A DNA stretch of 64,000 nt from contig JADCHX010000011.1 of the NCBI GenBank assembly GCA_020248265.1, positions 326,670-390,669 on the forward strand. The letters are read 5' to 3'. The position numbers and the translations under genes were made by a program. Under the pieces are notes generated by a model. It saw nothing but the letters and a program-made list of their open reading frames with translations. It did not search any database and was not told the origin of the DNA. This DNA comes from Rhodocyclaceae bacterium (GTDB taxonomy: Bacteria; Pseudomonadota; Gammaproteobacteria; Burkholderiales; CAIKXV01). Positions 25,532 through 33,184 of the stretch are shown in pieces (within the stretch, counting starts at the first letter, position 1; each line of letters begins with the position of its first letter).

Positions 25532-26827
25532 GTGACCCAGACCTTGACCCTGCTCGGCATTCCGGTCGAGTTCCTCCTGTTTGCCTGCACGCTGCTGGGC
25601 GTCGCGCTGTTCCATGCCCACACGCTGAAGGTGGCATTGATCGGGCTTGCTGTGATCACCAGCTACAAGCTCGCGTATGTGGGTTTCCACCATGGCGCGG
25701 GACTGGCCGGGCTGGCGTCCCACCTCGGGCATGAATGGGTGCTCCTTGCGAACCTGATGATGCTGCTGGTCGGCTTTGCGGTGCTCGCACGCTTCTTCGA
25801 TGCCAGCAGGGTCCCGGAAATGTTGCCGCGCTTCCTGCCGGACGACTGGAGGGGCGCATTCATGCTGCTGGTGCTGATCTTCGTGCTGTCCAGTTTCCTC
25901 GACAACATCGCGGCTGCGATCATTGGTGGCACCGTCGCGGCCAGCGTGTTCAAGGGGCGGGTACACATCGGCTACCTCGCTGCGATCGTCGCCGCGTCGA
26001 ATGCCGGGGGTTCTGGCAGCGTGGTGGGCGACACCACGACGACCATGATGTGGATCGGCGGCGTGGATCCGCTCGATGTCGTGCATGCCTATGTCGCGGC
26101 GGTCGTCGCGTTGGTGGTGTGCGGCATTCCGGCCGCGCTGCAGCAGCATCGCCACCAGCCGATCACCGCCGACGTCGCACCGGGCGTGCGCATCGACTGG
26201 GTGCGGGTCGGTATCGTTGCTTTCATCCTGGCATCGGCCATCGCCGCCAATGTCTACGTGAACCTGAGGCATGCGGCGCTCGCCGACAGCTTCCCGTTCA
26301 TCGGCGTCGCGGTGTTCGGCGCCATCCTGCTCAGTTCGCTGCTGCGTCGGCCCGACTGGGCTGTGGTGCCGGAGGCCGCGAAGGGTGCGCTGTTCCTGCT
26401 GTCGCTGGTGCTCTGTGCCTCGATGATGCCCGTCGAGCACCTGCCGGTGGCGAGCTGGCAGACGGCGCTCGGCCTGGGGTTCGTGTCCTCGGTGTTCGAC
26501 AACATTCCGTTGACCAAGCTCGCGCTCGAGCAGGGTGGCTACGACTGGGGTTTCCTTGCGTTCGCGGTCGGCTACGGCGGCTCGATGCTCTGGTTCGGGT
26601 CGTCGGCCGGTATCGCGCTGTCCAACCAGTTCCCGCAGGCACGATCGGTCGGTGCGTGGCTGCGGCACGGTTGGCATGTGGCGCTGGGCTATGTCGTTGG
26701 GTTCTCCGTGATGCTGCTGGTGCTCGGCTGGCATCCGCACGAACCGCAGCGGCGCGGCGATGCGGCTGCTCCGGCGGTCGTGGCTGCGCCGTCCATCGAT
26801 GCTGCGAGGATGCCGGCTGGCGCCTGA
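25532..26827 (+). CDS. Ion-transporter-superfamily permease (citrate/NhaD-like)
   Basis: The 431-residue integral membrane protein has about ten to twelve hydrophobic segments. Hairpin-type motifs typical of the ion transporter superfamily are SSFLDNIAAAIIGGTVAASVF and, later, SSVFDNIPLTKLALEQ, each placing a polar DN(I) inside the membrane. NAGGSGSVVGDTTTTMMWIGG is another family-like segment. Such proteins include NhaD-type sodium/proton antiporters and citrate carriers; which one this is cannot be decided. The start is GTG 25532. The hydrophilic C-terminus is Pro/Ala-rich. It ends 15 bp from the stop of the convergent flagellin gene. Confidence 0.85.
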   Translation: MTQTLTLLGIPVEFLLFACTLLGVALFHAHTLKVALIGLAVITSYKLAYVGFHHGAGLAGLASHLGHEWVLLANLMMLLVGFAVLARFFDASRVPEMLPRFLPDDWRGAFMLLVLIFVLSSFLDNIAAAIIGGTVAASVFKGRVHIGYLAAIVAASNAGGSGSVVGDTTTTMMWIGGVDPLDVVHAYVAAVVALVVCGIPAALQQHRHQPITADVAPGVRIDWVRVGIVAFILASAIAANVYVNLRHAALADSFPFIGVAVFGAILLSSLLRRPDWAVVPEAAKGALFLLSLVLCASMMPVEHLPVASWQTALGLGFVSSVFDNIPLTKLALEQGGYDWGFLAFAVGYGGSMLWFGSSAGIALSNQFPQARSVGAWLRHGWHVALGYVVGFSVMLLVLGWHPHEPQRRGDAAAPAVVAAPSIDAARMPAGA

Positions 26828-26842
26828 GCGGCGCCCCGGCCT

Positions 26843-28564
26843 TCAGCGCAGCAGCGACAGCGCGAGCTGCGGCACCGCATTCGCCTGCGCGAGCATCGAT
26901 ACCGCCGCCTGCTGCAGGATCTGCGCGCGGACCTGCTTCGCGGTTTCCTCGGCGAAGTCGGCGTCCATGATGCGCGACCGGCTCGCCGCGATATTCACCG
27001 CCCCCGACTTCAGGTTGGCGATCACGCTGTCCATCCGTGACAGCTGCGCGCCGATCTGGCCGCGCTGGCTGTTCAGGAAACCGAGCGCTTCATCGATGTG
27101 CACGATCGCCCGCCGCGCATCCTTCGCAAGGTCGACCTCGCCCAGGCCGAGTGCCTGCACGTTGACGGCGCCGATCCGCGCGTCGATGGTCTGGCCGCCT
27201 TCCTGCAGCGAAGACTGGGTGCCGACATGGAACGACAGGTCGCGCGTCGAGGTGCCGGTCGGGTTCGATTCGTCGTACTTGAGCCGGAACCCCTTCAGCG
27301 TGCTGTCGCCGTAGGACGTGCCGCTGATGTTGTCGATGATGCTGGCCGCGGTGAAGACTTTGCCATTGTCCGCATCCAGCCCGCCGATCGCGCCGGTATC
27401 GGCGTTGGTGAGGTTGATGTGGCTGTTGAAGAAGGCCGCGCCGTTGCCGGCGAACGCGGTCTCGAAGGCGGTACGCGTCGTGGGGCCGCCCGAGGCCGCG
27501 AAGAACTGGCTGAACGCGGCATCCATGGTCGCCCCGGGTCGCGACAGGAACTGCATGAAATCCTTGAGGCCGCCGCTCGCGCCGGCATCCTTCAGTGCCT
27601 GGTGCAGGTAACGCGTCGCGAGGTAGCCGGTCGAATAGCTCGCGGAGTTGCCGCCCCAGCTGGTGATCGGTGCCGCGGCGAGCAGCGCGCCGATGCCGCC
27701 GGCGGCCTGCACGTCGGCGGCCAGCCGCTCGTCCGCACCGTGGATGAACTCCGCTGCACCTTCGGTGAACCAGGTCGGGAGCGCCTGGAAATCATCCATC
27801 GACCGGTACATCACTGCATGCACCATCTCGTGCGCGATGATCCGGTCGTTGTAGAACGGCGCGTTGCCACCATCGGGCAGGTTGGGCGGCGTGAAATCGG
27901 CCATATCCACCTGCAGCTTCAGGCTGCTGCCCTTGACGCCCGGGCCGGGGGCCGCGAACGAACCGGCCACGCGGGCGGCGGTGCCGCTCGCGCCGTCGGT
28001 GAAGGTGGTCAGCTGTACCTGCAGTTCGGCGCCGTCGCCCTGGATGCCGAAGAATCTGCTGATCCGGCTCTCCGCCTCCTCGAGCCAGCCGAGCTTCAGC
28101 CCGTCCAGTACGGCGCGTATGCTGGCGTCGCCGCCGATGCCCTGCGTATCCTGCGAGAACACCTGGCTGCCATTGAAGGTGGTGGCGCGTGCGACGCGAT
28201 CGATCTCCGCCATCAGCTGCGACACCTCGGCCTGCAGTGCGGCCCGGTCGCTGGTGTTGTTCGTGCCGTTCGCTGCCTGCACTGCGAGTTCCCTCGCGCG
28301 CTGCAGCGCGTCGACCACCGTGCCCATCGCTCCTTCCGCGGTCTGCAGCAGCGACACGCTGTCGTTCGCATTGCGTTCGGCGCGGTTCATCCCGCGCAGC
28401 TGAGCGGTCATGCGTGACCCCACCGCCAGCCCCGCTGCGTCATCGGCTGCGGTATTGATCCGCACCCCGGAGGACAGGCGCGACAGTGAACGCGACAGGT
28501 CGCTCGACGTACGGTCGAGCGATCGCTGGGCGTTCAGGGCCGCGGTGTTGGTGTAGATCTGCAT
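26843..28564 (-). CDS. fliC: Flagellin with an inserted zinc metallopeptidase domain (flagellinolysin)
   Basis: The 573-residue protein has complete flagellin ends: the N-terminal D0/D1 coiled region (IYTNTAALNAQRSLDRTSSDL, residues 3-135) and the C-terminal D1/D0 region (about 460-573, ending VPQLALSLLR). The variable region carries a peptidase domain with HEMVH at residues 245-249 and WFTEGAAEF, where Glu 268 is the likely third zinc ligand. This is the architecture of flagellinolysins, flagellins that assemble into proteolytic filaments, known from Clostridium and some betaproteobacteria such as Hylemonella. Export is by the flagellar type III system. The first residue is ATG 28564. A sigma-28 promoter lies 52 bp upstream. 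No other flagellar gene is in the window, so it may be a second flagellin. Confidence 0.95.
   Translation of the reverse strand: MQIYTNTAALNAQRSLDRTSSDLSRSLSRLSSGVRINTAADDAAGLAVGSRMTAQLRGMNRAERNANDSVSLLQTAEGAMGTVVDALQRARELAVQAANGTNNTSDRAALQAEVSQLMAEIDRVARATTFNGSQVFSQDTQGIGGDASIRAVLDGLKLGWLEEAESRISRFFGIQGDGAELQVQLTTFTDGASGTAARVAGSFAAPGPGVKGSSLKLQVDMADFTPPNLPDGGNAPFYNDRIIAHEMVHAVMYRSMDDFQALPTWFTEGAAEFIHGADERLAADVQAAGGIGALLAAAPITSWGGNSASYSTGYLATRYLHQALKDAGASGGLKDFMQFLSRPGATMDAAFSQFFAASGGPTTRTAFETAFAGNGAAFFNSHINLTNADTGAIGGLDADNGKVFTAASIIDNISGTSYGDSTLKGFRLKYDESNPTGTSTRDLSFHVGTQSSLQEGGQTIDARIGAVNVQALGLGEVDLAKDARRAIVHIDEALGFLNSQRGQIGAQLSRMDSVIANLKSGAVNIAASRSRIMDADFAEETAKQVRAQILQQAAVSMLAQANAVPQLALSLLR
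27816..27832 (-). other. HExxH zinc-binding motif of the flagellinolysin
   Basis: Codons for His 245, Glu 246, Met, Val and His 249 read HEMVH on the minus strand, followed by Ala. His 245 and His 249 should hold zinc and Glu 246 should act as general base. The third ligand, Glu 268, lies at about 27763-27761. All the catalytic residues expected for a gluzincin-type peptidase are present. Confidence 0.9.
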
Positions 28565-28615
28565 GGTGCGTGCGGACGCGTACTCCGGCAGGGGAAGACG
28601 AGGCTCGTCAGCCAG

Positions 28616-28642
28616 TTAACGGCGTGGACCCCGGAAAATTGA
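28616..28642 (-). promoter_or_regulatory. Sigma-28 (FliA) promoter of the flagellin gene
   Basis: On the minus strand the site reads TCAATTTT, an 11-bp spacer, then GCCGTTAA. This matches the FliA consensus TAAAGTTT-N11-GCCGATAA at 6 of 8 and 7 of 8 bases with the exact spacing. The expected start is near 28608, giving a leader of about 45 nt before ATG 28564. Confidence 0.75.
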
Positions 28643-28777
28643 GGGGGCAGCACGGGCGGTCTCGTATCGCCCCGCCCGGTACTGGGGGGGCACCCCCTGC
28701 AGCTGCCTGCCCTTGCCTGCAACACCGGCGTCCCGCTGCGATATAGTTCCGGCGGCCGCAACAGGGGGGATGGCGTG

Positions 28778-29755
28778 ATGGCGTACAAGGTGGTGGTGAC
28801 GCGCGAGGTGTTCGACGATGTACTCGAACGGCTTCGCGCCGGAGCGACGGTGGTCGACAACCCGTCCGACAGGCCGTTGTCCCCGGAAGAGCTGGCGGCG
28901 CGTGCGGCGGATGCCGATGCGCTCGTCTGTGCGCTGACCGACCGCATCGACGATGCACTGCTCGCCCGTTGCCCGAAGCTGAAGGTCGTGGCCAACATCG
29001 CGGTCGGCCACAACAACATCGACCTGGCGGCCTGTACTGCGCGCGGCGTGATGGCCACGAATACCCCCGGGGTTCTCGACGAGACCACTGCCGATTTCGC
29101 ATGGGCGCTGATGCTCGGTGCGGCGCGCCGTGTCACCGAGGCCGAGCGGTACCTGCGCGAAGGCCGGTGGACGGGATGGCAGCTGAAGCAGTTGCTCGGA
29201 GTGGATGTGCACCATGCGACGCTCGGAATTATCGGCATGGGCCGAATCGGGCAGGCGATCGCACGGCGTGCGCAGGGCTTTTCGATGTCGGTCCTTTACT
29301 GCAACCGCAGTCGCCTCGACGCCGAGACCGAGCGCAGCCTGAACGCCCGCTGGGTGGCCCGCGACGAACTGCTGACCGCAGCGGATTTCGTCGTGCTGAT
29401 GGTGCCGTATTCGCCAGCGACCCACCACCTGATCGGCGCGGCCGAGCTCGCTCGGATGAAGCCGACGGCGGTCCTGGTCAATACCGCCCGCGGCGGGGTG
29501 GTCGATGACCGCGCCCTGGTCGAGGCATTGCGCCGGCGGACGATCGCCGCGGCCGGCATCGACGTGTTCGAAGGCGAACCGGCTTTCGACCGTGACTTCC
29601 TCGCGCTCGACAACGTTGTGCTCGCACCGCACATCGCCAGTTCGTCCGCTGCCACGCGCCGCGGGATGGCGATGCTGGCTGCCCGCAATGCGCTGTGCGT
29701 TCTCTCCGGGGAGCGCCCGCCGAACCTGCTCAACCCCGATGCCTGGAAGTCCTGA
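28778..29755 (+). CDS. D-2-hydroxyacid dehydrogenase (glyoxylate/hydroxypyruvate reductase-like)
   Basis: The 325-residue NAD(P)-dependent enzyme belongs to the D-isomer-specific 2-hydroxyacid dehydrogenase family. It has the dinucleotide motif GIIGMGRIGQAIA and the catalytic trio: Arg in VNTARGGVVDD, Glu in DVFEGEP and His in APHIASSS. The N-terminal domain contains VVANIAVGHNNIDL. It reduces a 2-oxoacid such as glyoxylate or hydroxypyruvate, or oxidises the hydroxyacid; which one is not decided by the sequence. ATG 28778 is preferred to GTG 28775. The gene is divergent from the flagellin and is followed 21 bp later by the Kelch gene. Confidence 0.92.
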   Translation: MAYKVVVTREVFDDVLERLRAGATVVDNPSDRPLSPEELAARAADADALVCALTDRIDDALLARCPKLKVVANIAVGHNNIDLAACTARGVMATNTPGVLDETTADFAWALMLGAARRVTEAERYLREGRWTGWQLKQLLGVDVHHATLGIIGMGRIGQAIARRAQGFSMSVLYCNRSRLDAETERSLNARWVARDELLTAADFVVLMVPYSPATHHLIGAAELARMKPTAVLVNTARGGVVDDRALVEALRRRTIAAAGIDVFEGEPAFDRDFLALDNVVLAPHIASSSAATRRGMAMLAARNALCVLSGERPPNLLNPDAWKS

Positions 29756-29776
29756 CAAGTCCACCTGGAGCCCACG

Positions 29777-30877
29777 ATGAACACGACGCGCCGCAACTTC
29801 CTTGGCGTGCTGGCTGCCGGCGTCGCCGCCGTGGCACCGGCCCGCGCCCAGCATGCAGGCCACCACGGCGCTGCCGGGATGGACCCGATCCCGCATCACG
29901 ACAGCCCGTACTCGCACCTGTTCGACCCGAAGATCCGCGACCTGCCAGCAGCGGCGGCCGAGGTGCGGTTCACCGCCAGTTCCGCACCGGCCTCCGCGCG
30001 GCAGGGCCGCTGGATCGCACGGGCCAGCCTGCCTATCCCTCGCAGCGAGATGGCATGGGCAACGGTCTGCCGCGGCCGGATGCACATCGTCGGCGGGTAC
30101 GGGCTGCAGCGCGTCGACCGCAACTACCATCATGTGTACGACCCGAAGGCCGACCGCTGGGAGCAGGCGGCCGCGATTCCGTTCGGCGCGAACCATATCG
30201 GCGTGGCGACCATGGACGACCGCTACATCTTCGCGATCGGCGGATTCATCGAGCAGAACCGCGCGCCGCATTCGCAGTGCCATGTCTGGGATGCCAATAC
30301 CAACGAATGGCGGACGATCCGTCCGCTGAATCGTCCTCGAGGGGCGATCGCTGTCGAAGTGCATGGCGGGCGGGTACATGCGATCGGTGGTCGCGATTCG
30401 CGATCGGTCGATTGGCACGACGTCTACGATCCAAAGGCCGATCGCTGGGACGGTGCATCGCCACTGCCGGCCCAGCGCGACCACATCGGACATATCGCCC
30501 ACGAGGGCCGTATCCACTGCATTGGCGGTCGGATGGACACCTTCCACTTCAACACCGGCCTGCACCATGTGTACGACCCGAAGGCCGACCGCTGGAGTGA
30601 ACGCGCGCCGCTGCCGACGCCACGCAGTGGCCACGGGGTCGGGCTGATCGGTGGTCGCCTGCACGTGGTCGGCGGCGAGGGTACGCGCCGGGTGTTCGGC
30701 CAGAACGAGAGCTACGACTTCCGTGGCGATCGCTGGGAGGCGCATGCGCCCATGCCGACGCCCCGGCATGGCCTGGGTGCAGTGGCCATCGGCGACACGC
30801 TGTACGTCGCCGGTGGCGGTCCGATCGTCGGCGGATCGATCCAGTCGTCGATCCACGAAGCGTTCATCCTCGGCTAG
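29777..30877 (+). CDS. Tat-exported Kelch-repeat protein
   Basis: The 366-residue protein starts with a twin-arginine signal (TTRRNFLGVLAAG ... ARAQ) and is followed by a His-rich segment and about five or six Kelch units, each with a GG pair and a later W (for example MHIVGGYG ... DRWEQAA). It should fold as a beta-propeller in the periplasm after Tat export, perhaps because it binds a cofactor or must fold first. Two units share an identical 30-bp DNA segment. ATG 29777 lies 21 bp after the hydroxyacid dehydrogenase stop, so they may be one transcript. The ligand or partner is unknown. Confidence 0.88.
   Translation: MNTTRRNFLGVLAAGVAAVAPARAQHAGHHGAAGMDPIPHHDSPYSHLFDPKIRDLPAAAAEVRFTASSAPASARQGRWIARASLPIPRSEMAWATVCRGRMHIVGGYGLQRVDRNYHHVYDPKADRWEQAAAIPFGANHIGVATMDDRYIFAIGGFIEQNRAPHSQCHVWDANTNEWRTIRPLNRPRGAIAVEVHGGRVHAIGGRDSRSVDWHDVYDPKADRWDGASPLPAQRDHIGHIAHEGRIHCIGGRMDTFHFNTGLHHVYDPKADRWSERAPLPTPRSGHGVGLIGGRLHVVGGEGTRRVFGQNESYDFRGDRWEAHAPMPTPRHGLGAVAIGDTLYVAGGGPIVGGSIQSSIHEAFILG
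30131..30595 (+). repeat. Identical 30-bp copies in two Kelch units
   Basis: The 30 bases at 30131-30160 recur exactly at 30566-30595, and a diverged copy lies near 30420. They encode HVYDPKADRW in each unit. Such exact identity between units suggests gene conversion or recent unit duplication within the propeller. Confidence 0.85.
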
Positions 30878-30884
30878 CCGTTGT

Positions 30885-32147
30885 TCAGCGTGCGTCGAGC
30901 AACCGGGCTACGACCTCAAGTGCGGTTGCCTCGGCCGCCCTGATCCGGTCGAGCAGCGCAGCCGGGTCGTCGGCCATGGATTCCGCCGCTGCTGTCTCGA
31001 CCGGCGCACGCTCAGCGGACGCGCCTGTGATGGCCGCACGACTGCCTGGCGCTGGCGGGCGCGTGGCGGGCTTCTGGGGCGGGCGGGCCTTCGCGTCGAC
31101 CGGGTTGCGTCCGGCCGGTGCCGCACGCGGCAGGGGCGATGGCCGCTGTCGCGGGCCGGAATTCGTCGCCGGCTCGACGCGTGCCGGCCCGGCATCGATG
31201 GCGGTCTCGGCGGCCAGTGCGGACGCTGCCACGATGCGTGCATCGACCTGCTGGAACAGCGCGACCAGCCGTCCCAGGTCGGAGCCGACGCGCTCGAACG
31301 CCCGCTCGATGGCCGGGTAATGGCGAGCGTAGGTCATGCGGTTCGCCAGCACGATGTTGTTGAGGCTGCCGGCCGGTGAGTCTGTCGCCGCTTCCGCCCT
31401 GGACAGCAGCACCGCGCGTGCGCGCAGCAGGCCGGCCTGGTCGATTTCACCGCGGGCATGCCGTTCATGGAGCGCTGCGACCTGCTGGTAGTGATACAGG
31501 TTGAGCGGGATCCGGCCTGCATTGCGCAGCGCGTAGTCGCGGATGGCACGCCGCTCCGCGGCGCTCCAGGGCCCTGGCTGTGCCGCTATCTCCGTCATGG
31601 CCCGGTAGCTGATGAGTTCGCACAACGGTTCCTCGATACCGTAGGGTAGCGTGAACTGGTCGTGGCAGTCCTCGTGAACGACCAGGTAGATCATTCGCGG
31701 CACGCCGCTGGCGATCATCGACGGCGTCACCGGCGACGCGACTTCGCCGACCGCTTCCGACATGCCATGGTAGGACTCCATGGATGGGGGGATGTCGCGA
31801 CATTGCGCCGGCGTGGCCACGTCCAGCCATTCGATCGCCGGGTCTTCGTACGAGTAGGGCAGCACCAGCTTCGAGGCGCGACCGCAGTACGGGAAACCGG
31901 GCAGGTCCGCGCTCGCATGCGTGAAGTTGGCGGTCGGGACGAAGCCGATGCGGTAGGTGAAGGCCTTTGCCTGTGCGATCGTCTCCTGCCAGGACGTCTC
32001 CTGTTCGATCCGCCGACTGTCGTCTGCGCTGTCGCGTTGCGCGCAACCGACCACCGCCAGCAGGACCATCGTCAGCAGCGTGCGCAGCGCCCGCCAGGCG
32101 GGTACTCCGGCGCTGCCGTTTCCACTGCCTCGCGATCGGAATGTCAT
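30885..32147 (-). CDS. Lipoprotein with an HExxH motif, putative metallopeptidase
   Basis: The 420-residue protein has a lipoprotein signal with the lipobox AVVGC (Cys 35). In the middle is VVHEDCHDQF (His 158, Glu 159, His 162), followed by IEEPLCELISY, which could give the third zinc ligand (Glu 172 or 173). That is the pattern of a zinc metallopeptidase, but I do not recognise the family. The last 130 residues are Pro/Ala/Arg-rich and probably disordered. ATG 32147 gives the classical lipoprotein N-terminus. It converges on the Kelch gene, 7 bp away, and lies 17 bp downstream of the Bug gene on the same strand, so it may be last in that operon. Confidence 0.72.
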   Translation of the reverse strand: MTFRSRGSGNGSAGVPAWRALRTLLTMVLLAVVGCAQRDSADDSRRIEQETSWQETIAQAKAFTYRIGFVPTANFTHASADLPGFPYCGRASKLVLPYSYEDPAIEWLDVATPAQCRDIPPSMESYHGMSEAVGEVASPVTPSMIASGVPRMIYLVVHEDCHDQFTLPYGIEEPLCELISYRAMTEIAAQPGPWSAAERRAIRDYALRNAGRIPLNLYHYQQVAALHERHARGEIDQAGLLRARAVLLSRAEAATDSPAGSLNNIVLANRMTYARHYPAIERAFERVGSDLGRLVALFQQVDARIVAASALAAETAIDAGPARVEPATNSGPRQRPSPLPRAAPAGRNPVDAKARPPQKPATRPPAPGSRAAITGASAERAPVETAAAESMADDPAALLDRIRAAEATALEVVARLLDAR

Positions 32148-32164
32148 GGGTGCCCGCGCTGCGC

Positions 32165-33184
32165 TCAGAGCGGCTCGACCGAAATGCCGGCCTTTCGCAC
32201 TACGCTCGACCAGGTGGCGCGGTCGCGCGCGATCCGGGCCTGCAGGTCTGCAGGCGATCCAGCCTCGAGTTCGATGCCCTGGGTGGCGAACTGGGCTCGT
32301 GCCTCGGCGGTGTCGACGAAGCGCCGTATCTCGGCGTTCACCCGGTCGACGATCTCTTTCGGCGTGCCGCGCCGCGTGACCAGCGAAAACCACGTCGCTG
32401 CCTCGTAGCCACGATAGCCCGCTTCCGCGACGGTCGGCAGTTCGGGTGCAATCGACAGGCGCCTGGGCGAGGTGACAGCCAGCGCGCGCAGCTTGCCGGC
32501 CTTCACGTGCGGCAGAGCCGACAGCGGTACGTCGAATTTCAACGGCACCGCGCCCGACAGCAGGTCGGGCAGCCCGGCCGAGCCGCCCTTGTACGGGATA
32601 TGCTGCATCTTCACGCCGGCCATCGTCATGAACAGTTCGACCGACACATGGGTGATGTTGCCGTTGCCCGAGGACTGGAAGTCGAGCTTGCCCGGGTTGG
32701 CGCGGGCGTATTCGGCAAGGTCGCGCATCGAGCGGATCGGCAGCGACGGATGCACGACGACCATCAGCGGCGATGCACCGACCATGCCGATCGGCGCGAG
32801 GTCGCGCTCGACGTCGTAGGGCAGCTTCGGATAGAAGATCGGGTTCATCACCATGCCGTTGAAGCCACCCATCAGCAAGGTGTAGCCGTCGGGTGCCGCC
32901 TTTGCCTGAAGTTCGAACGCGATGATGGTGTTGGCGCCCGGCCGGTTGTCGAACACCACTGGCTGGCCGATACCCTCCGAGATGCGCGCGCCGACCGCGC
33001 GTGCCAGGAGGTCGGTGGATCCGCCAGGGGTGAACGGAATGATCATGCGCACCGGCCGGGCCGGCCAGGCCTGGGCGTGCACCTGCGCGGCCGGCAGCAG
33101 TCCGGCGAGTGTTCCGATGAATGCGCCCATGAATGCGCCGAGGCGAACCCTGGCAGCGGACATCGGGAGACGGACGATCATCAT
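32165..33184 (-). CDS. Bug-family (TctC) periplasmic solute receptor 3
   Basis: The 339-residue receptor has a signal peptide ending near AQVHAQ and the family blocks AWPARPVRMIIPFTPGGSTDLLAR, GQPVVFDNRPGANT and HIPYKGGSAGLPDLLSGAVPLK. The start ATG 33184 overlaps the amidase stop as ATGA, so translation is coupled to the amidase. This ties the receptor to uptake of an amide or a related compound. No membrane subunits are near. ATG 33163 is a possible downstream start. Confidence 0.92.
   Translation of the reverse strand: MMIVRLPMSAARVRLGAFMGAFIGTLAGLLPAAQVHAQAWPARPVRMIIPFTPGGSTDLLARAVGARISEGIGQPVVFDNRPGANTIIAFELQAKAAPDGYTLLMGGFNGMVMNPIFYPKLPYDVERDLAPIGMVGASPLMVVVHPSLPIRSMRDLAEYARANPGKLDFQSSGNGNITHVSVELFMTMAGVKMQHIPYKGGSAGLPDLLSGAVPLKFDVPLSALPHVKAGKLRALAVTSPRRLSIAPELPTVAEAGYRGYEAATWFSLVTRRGTPKEIVDRVNAEIRRFVDTAEARAQFATQGIELEAGSPADLQARIARDRATWSSVVRKAGISVEPL

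Noticed and set aside
30131-30595. Regular repeats as a CRISPR-like array
   Set aside because: The repeats are coding Kelch units, far apart and within one open frame.
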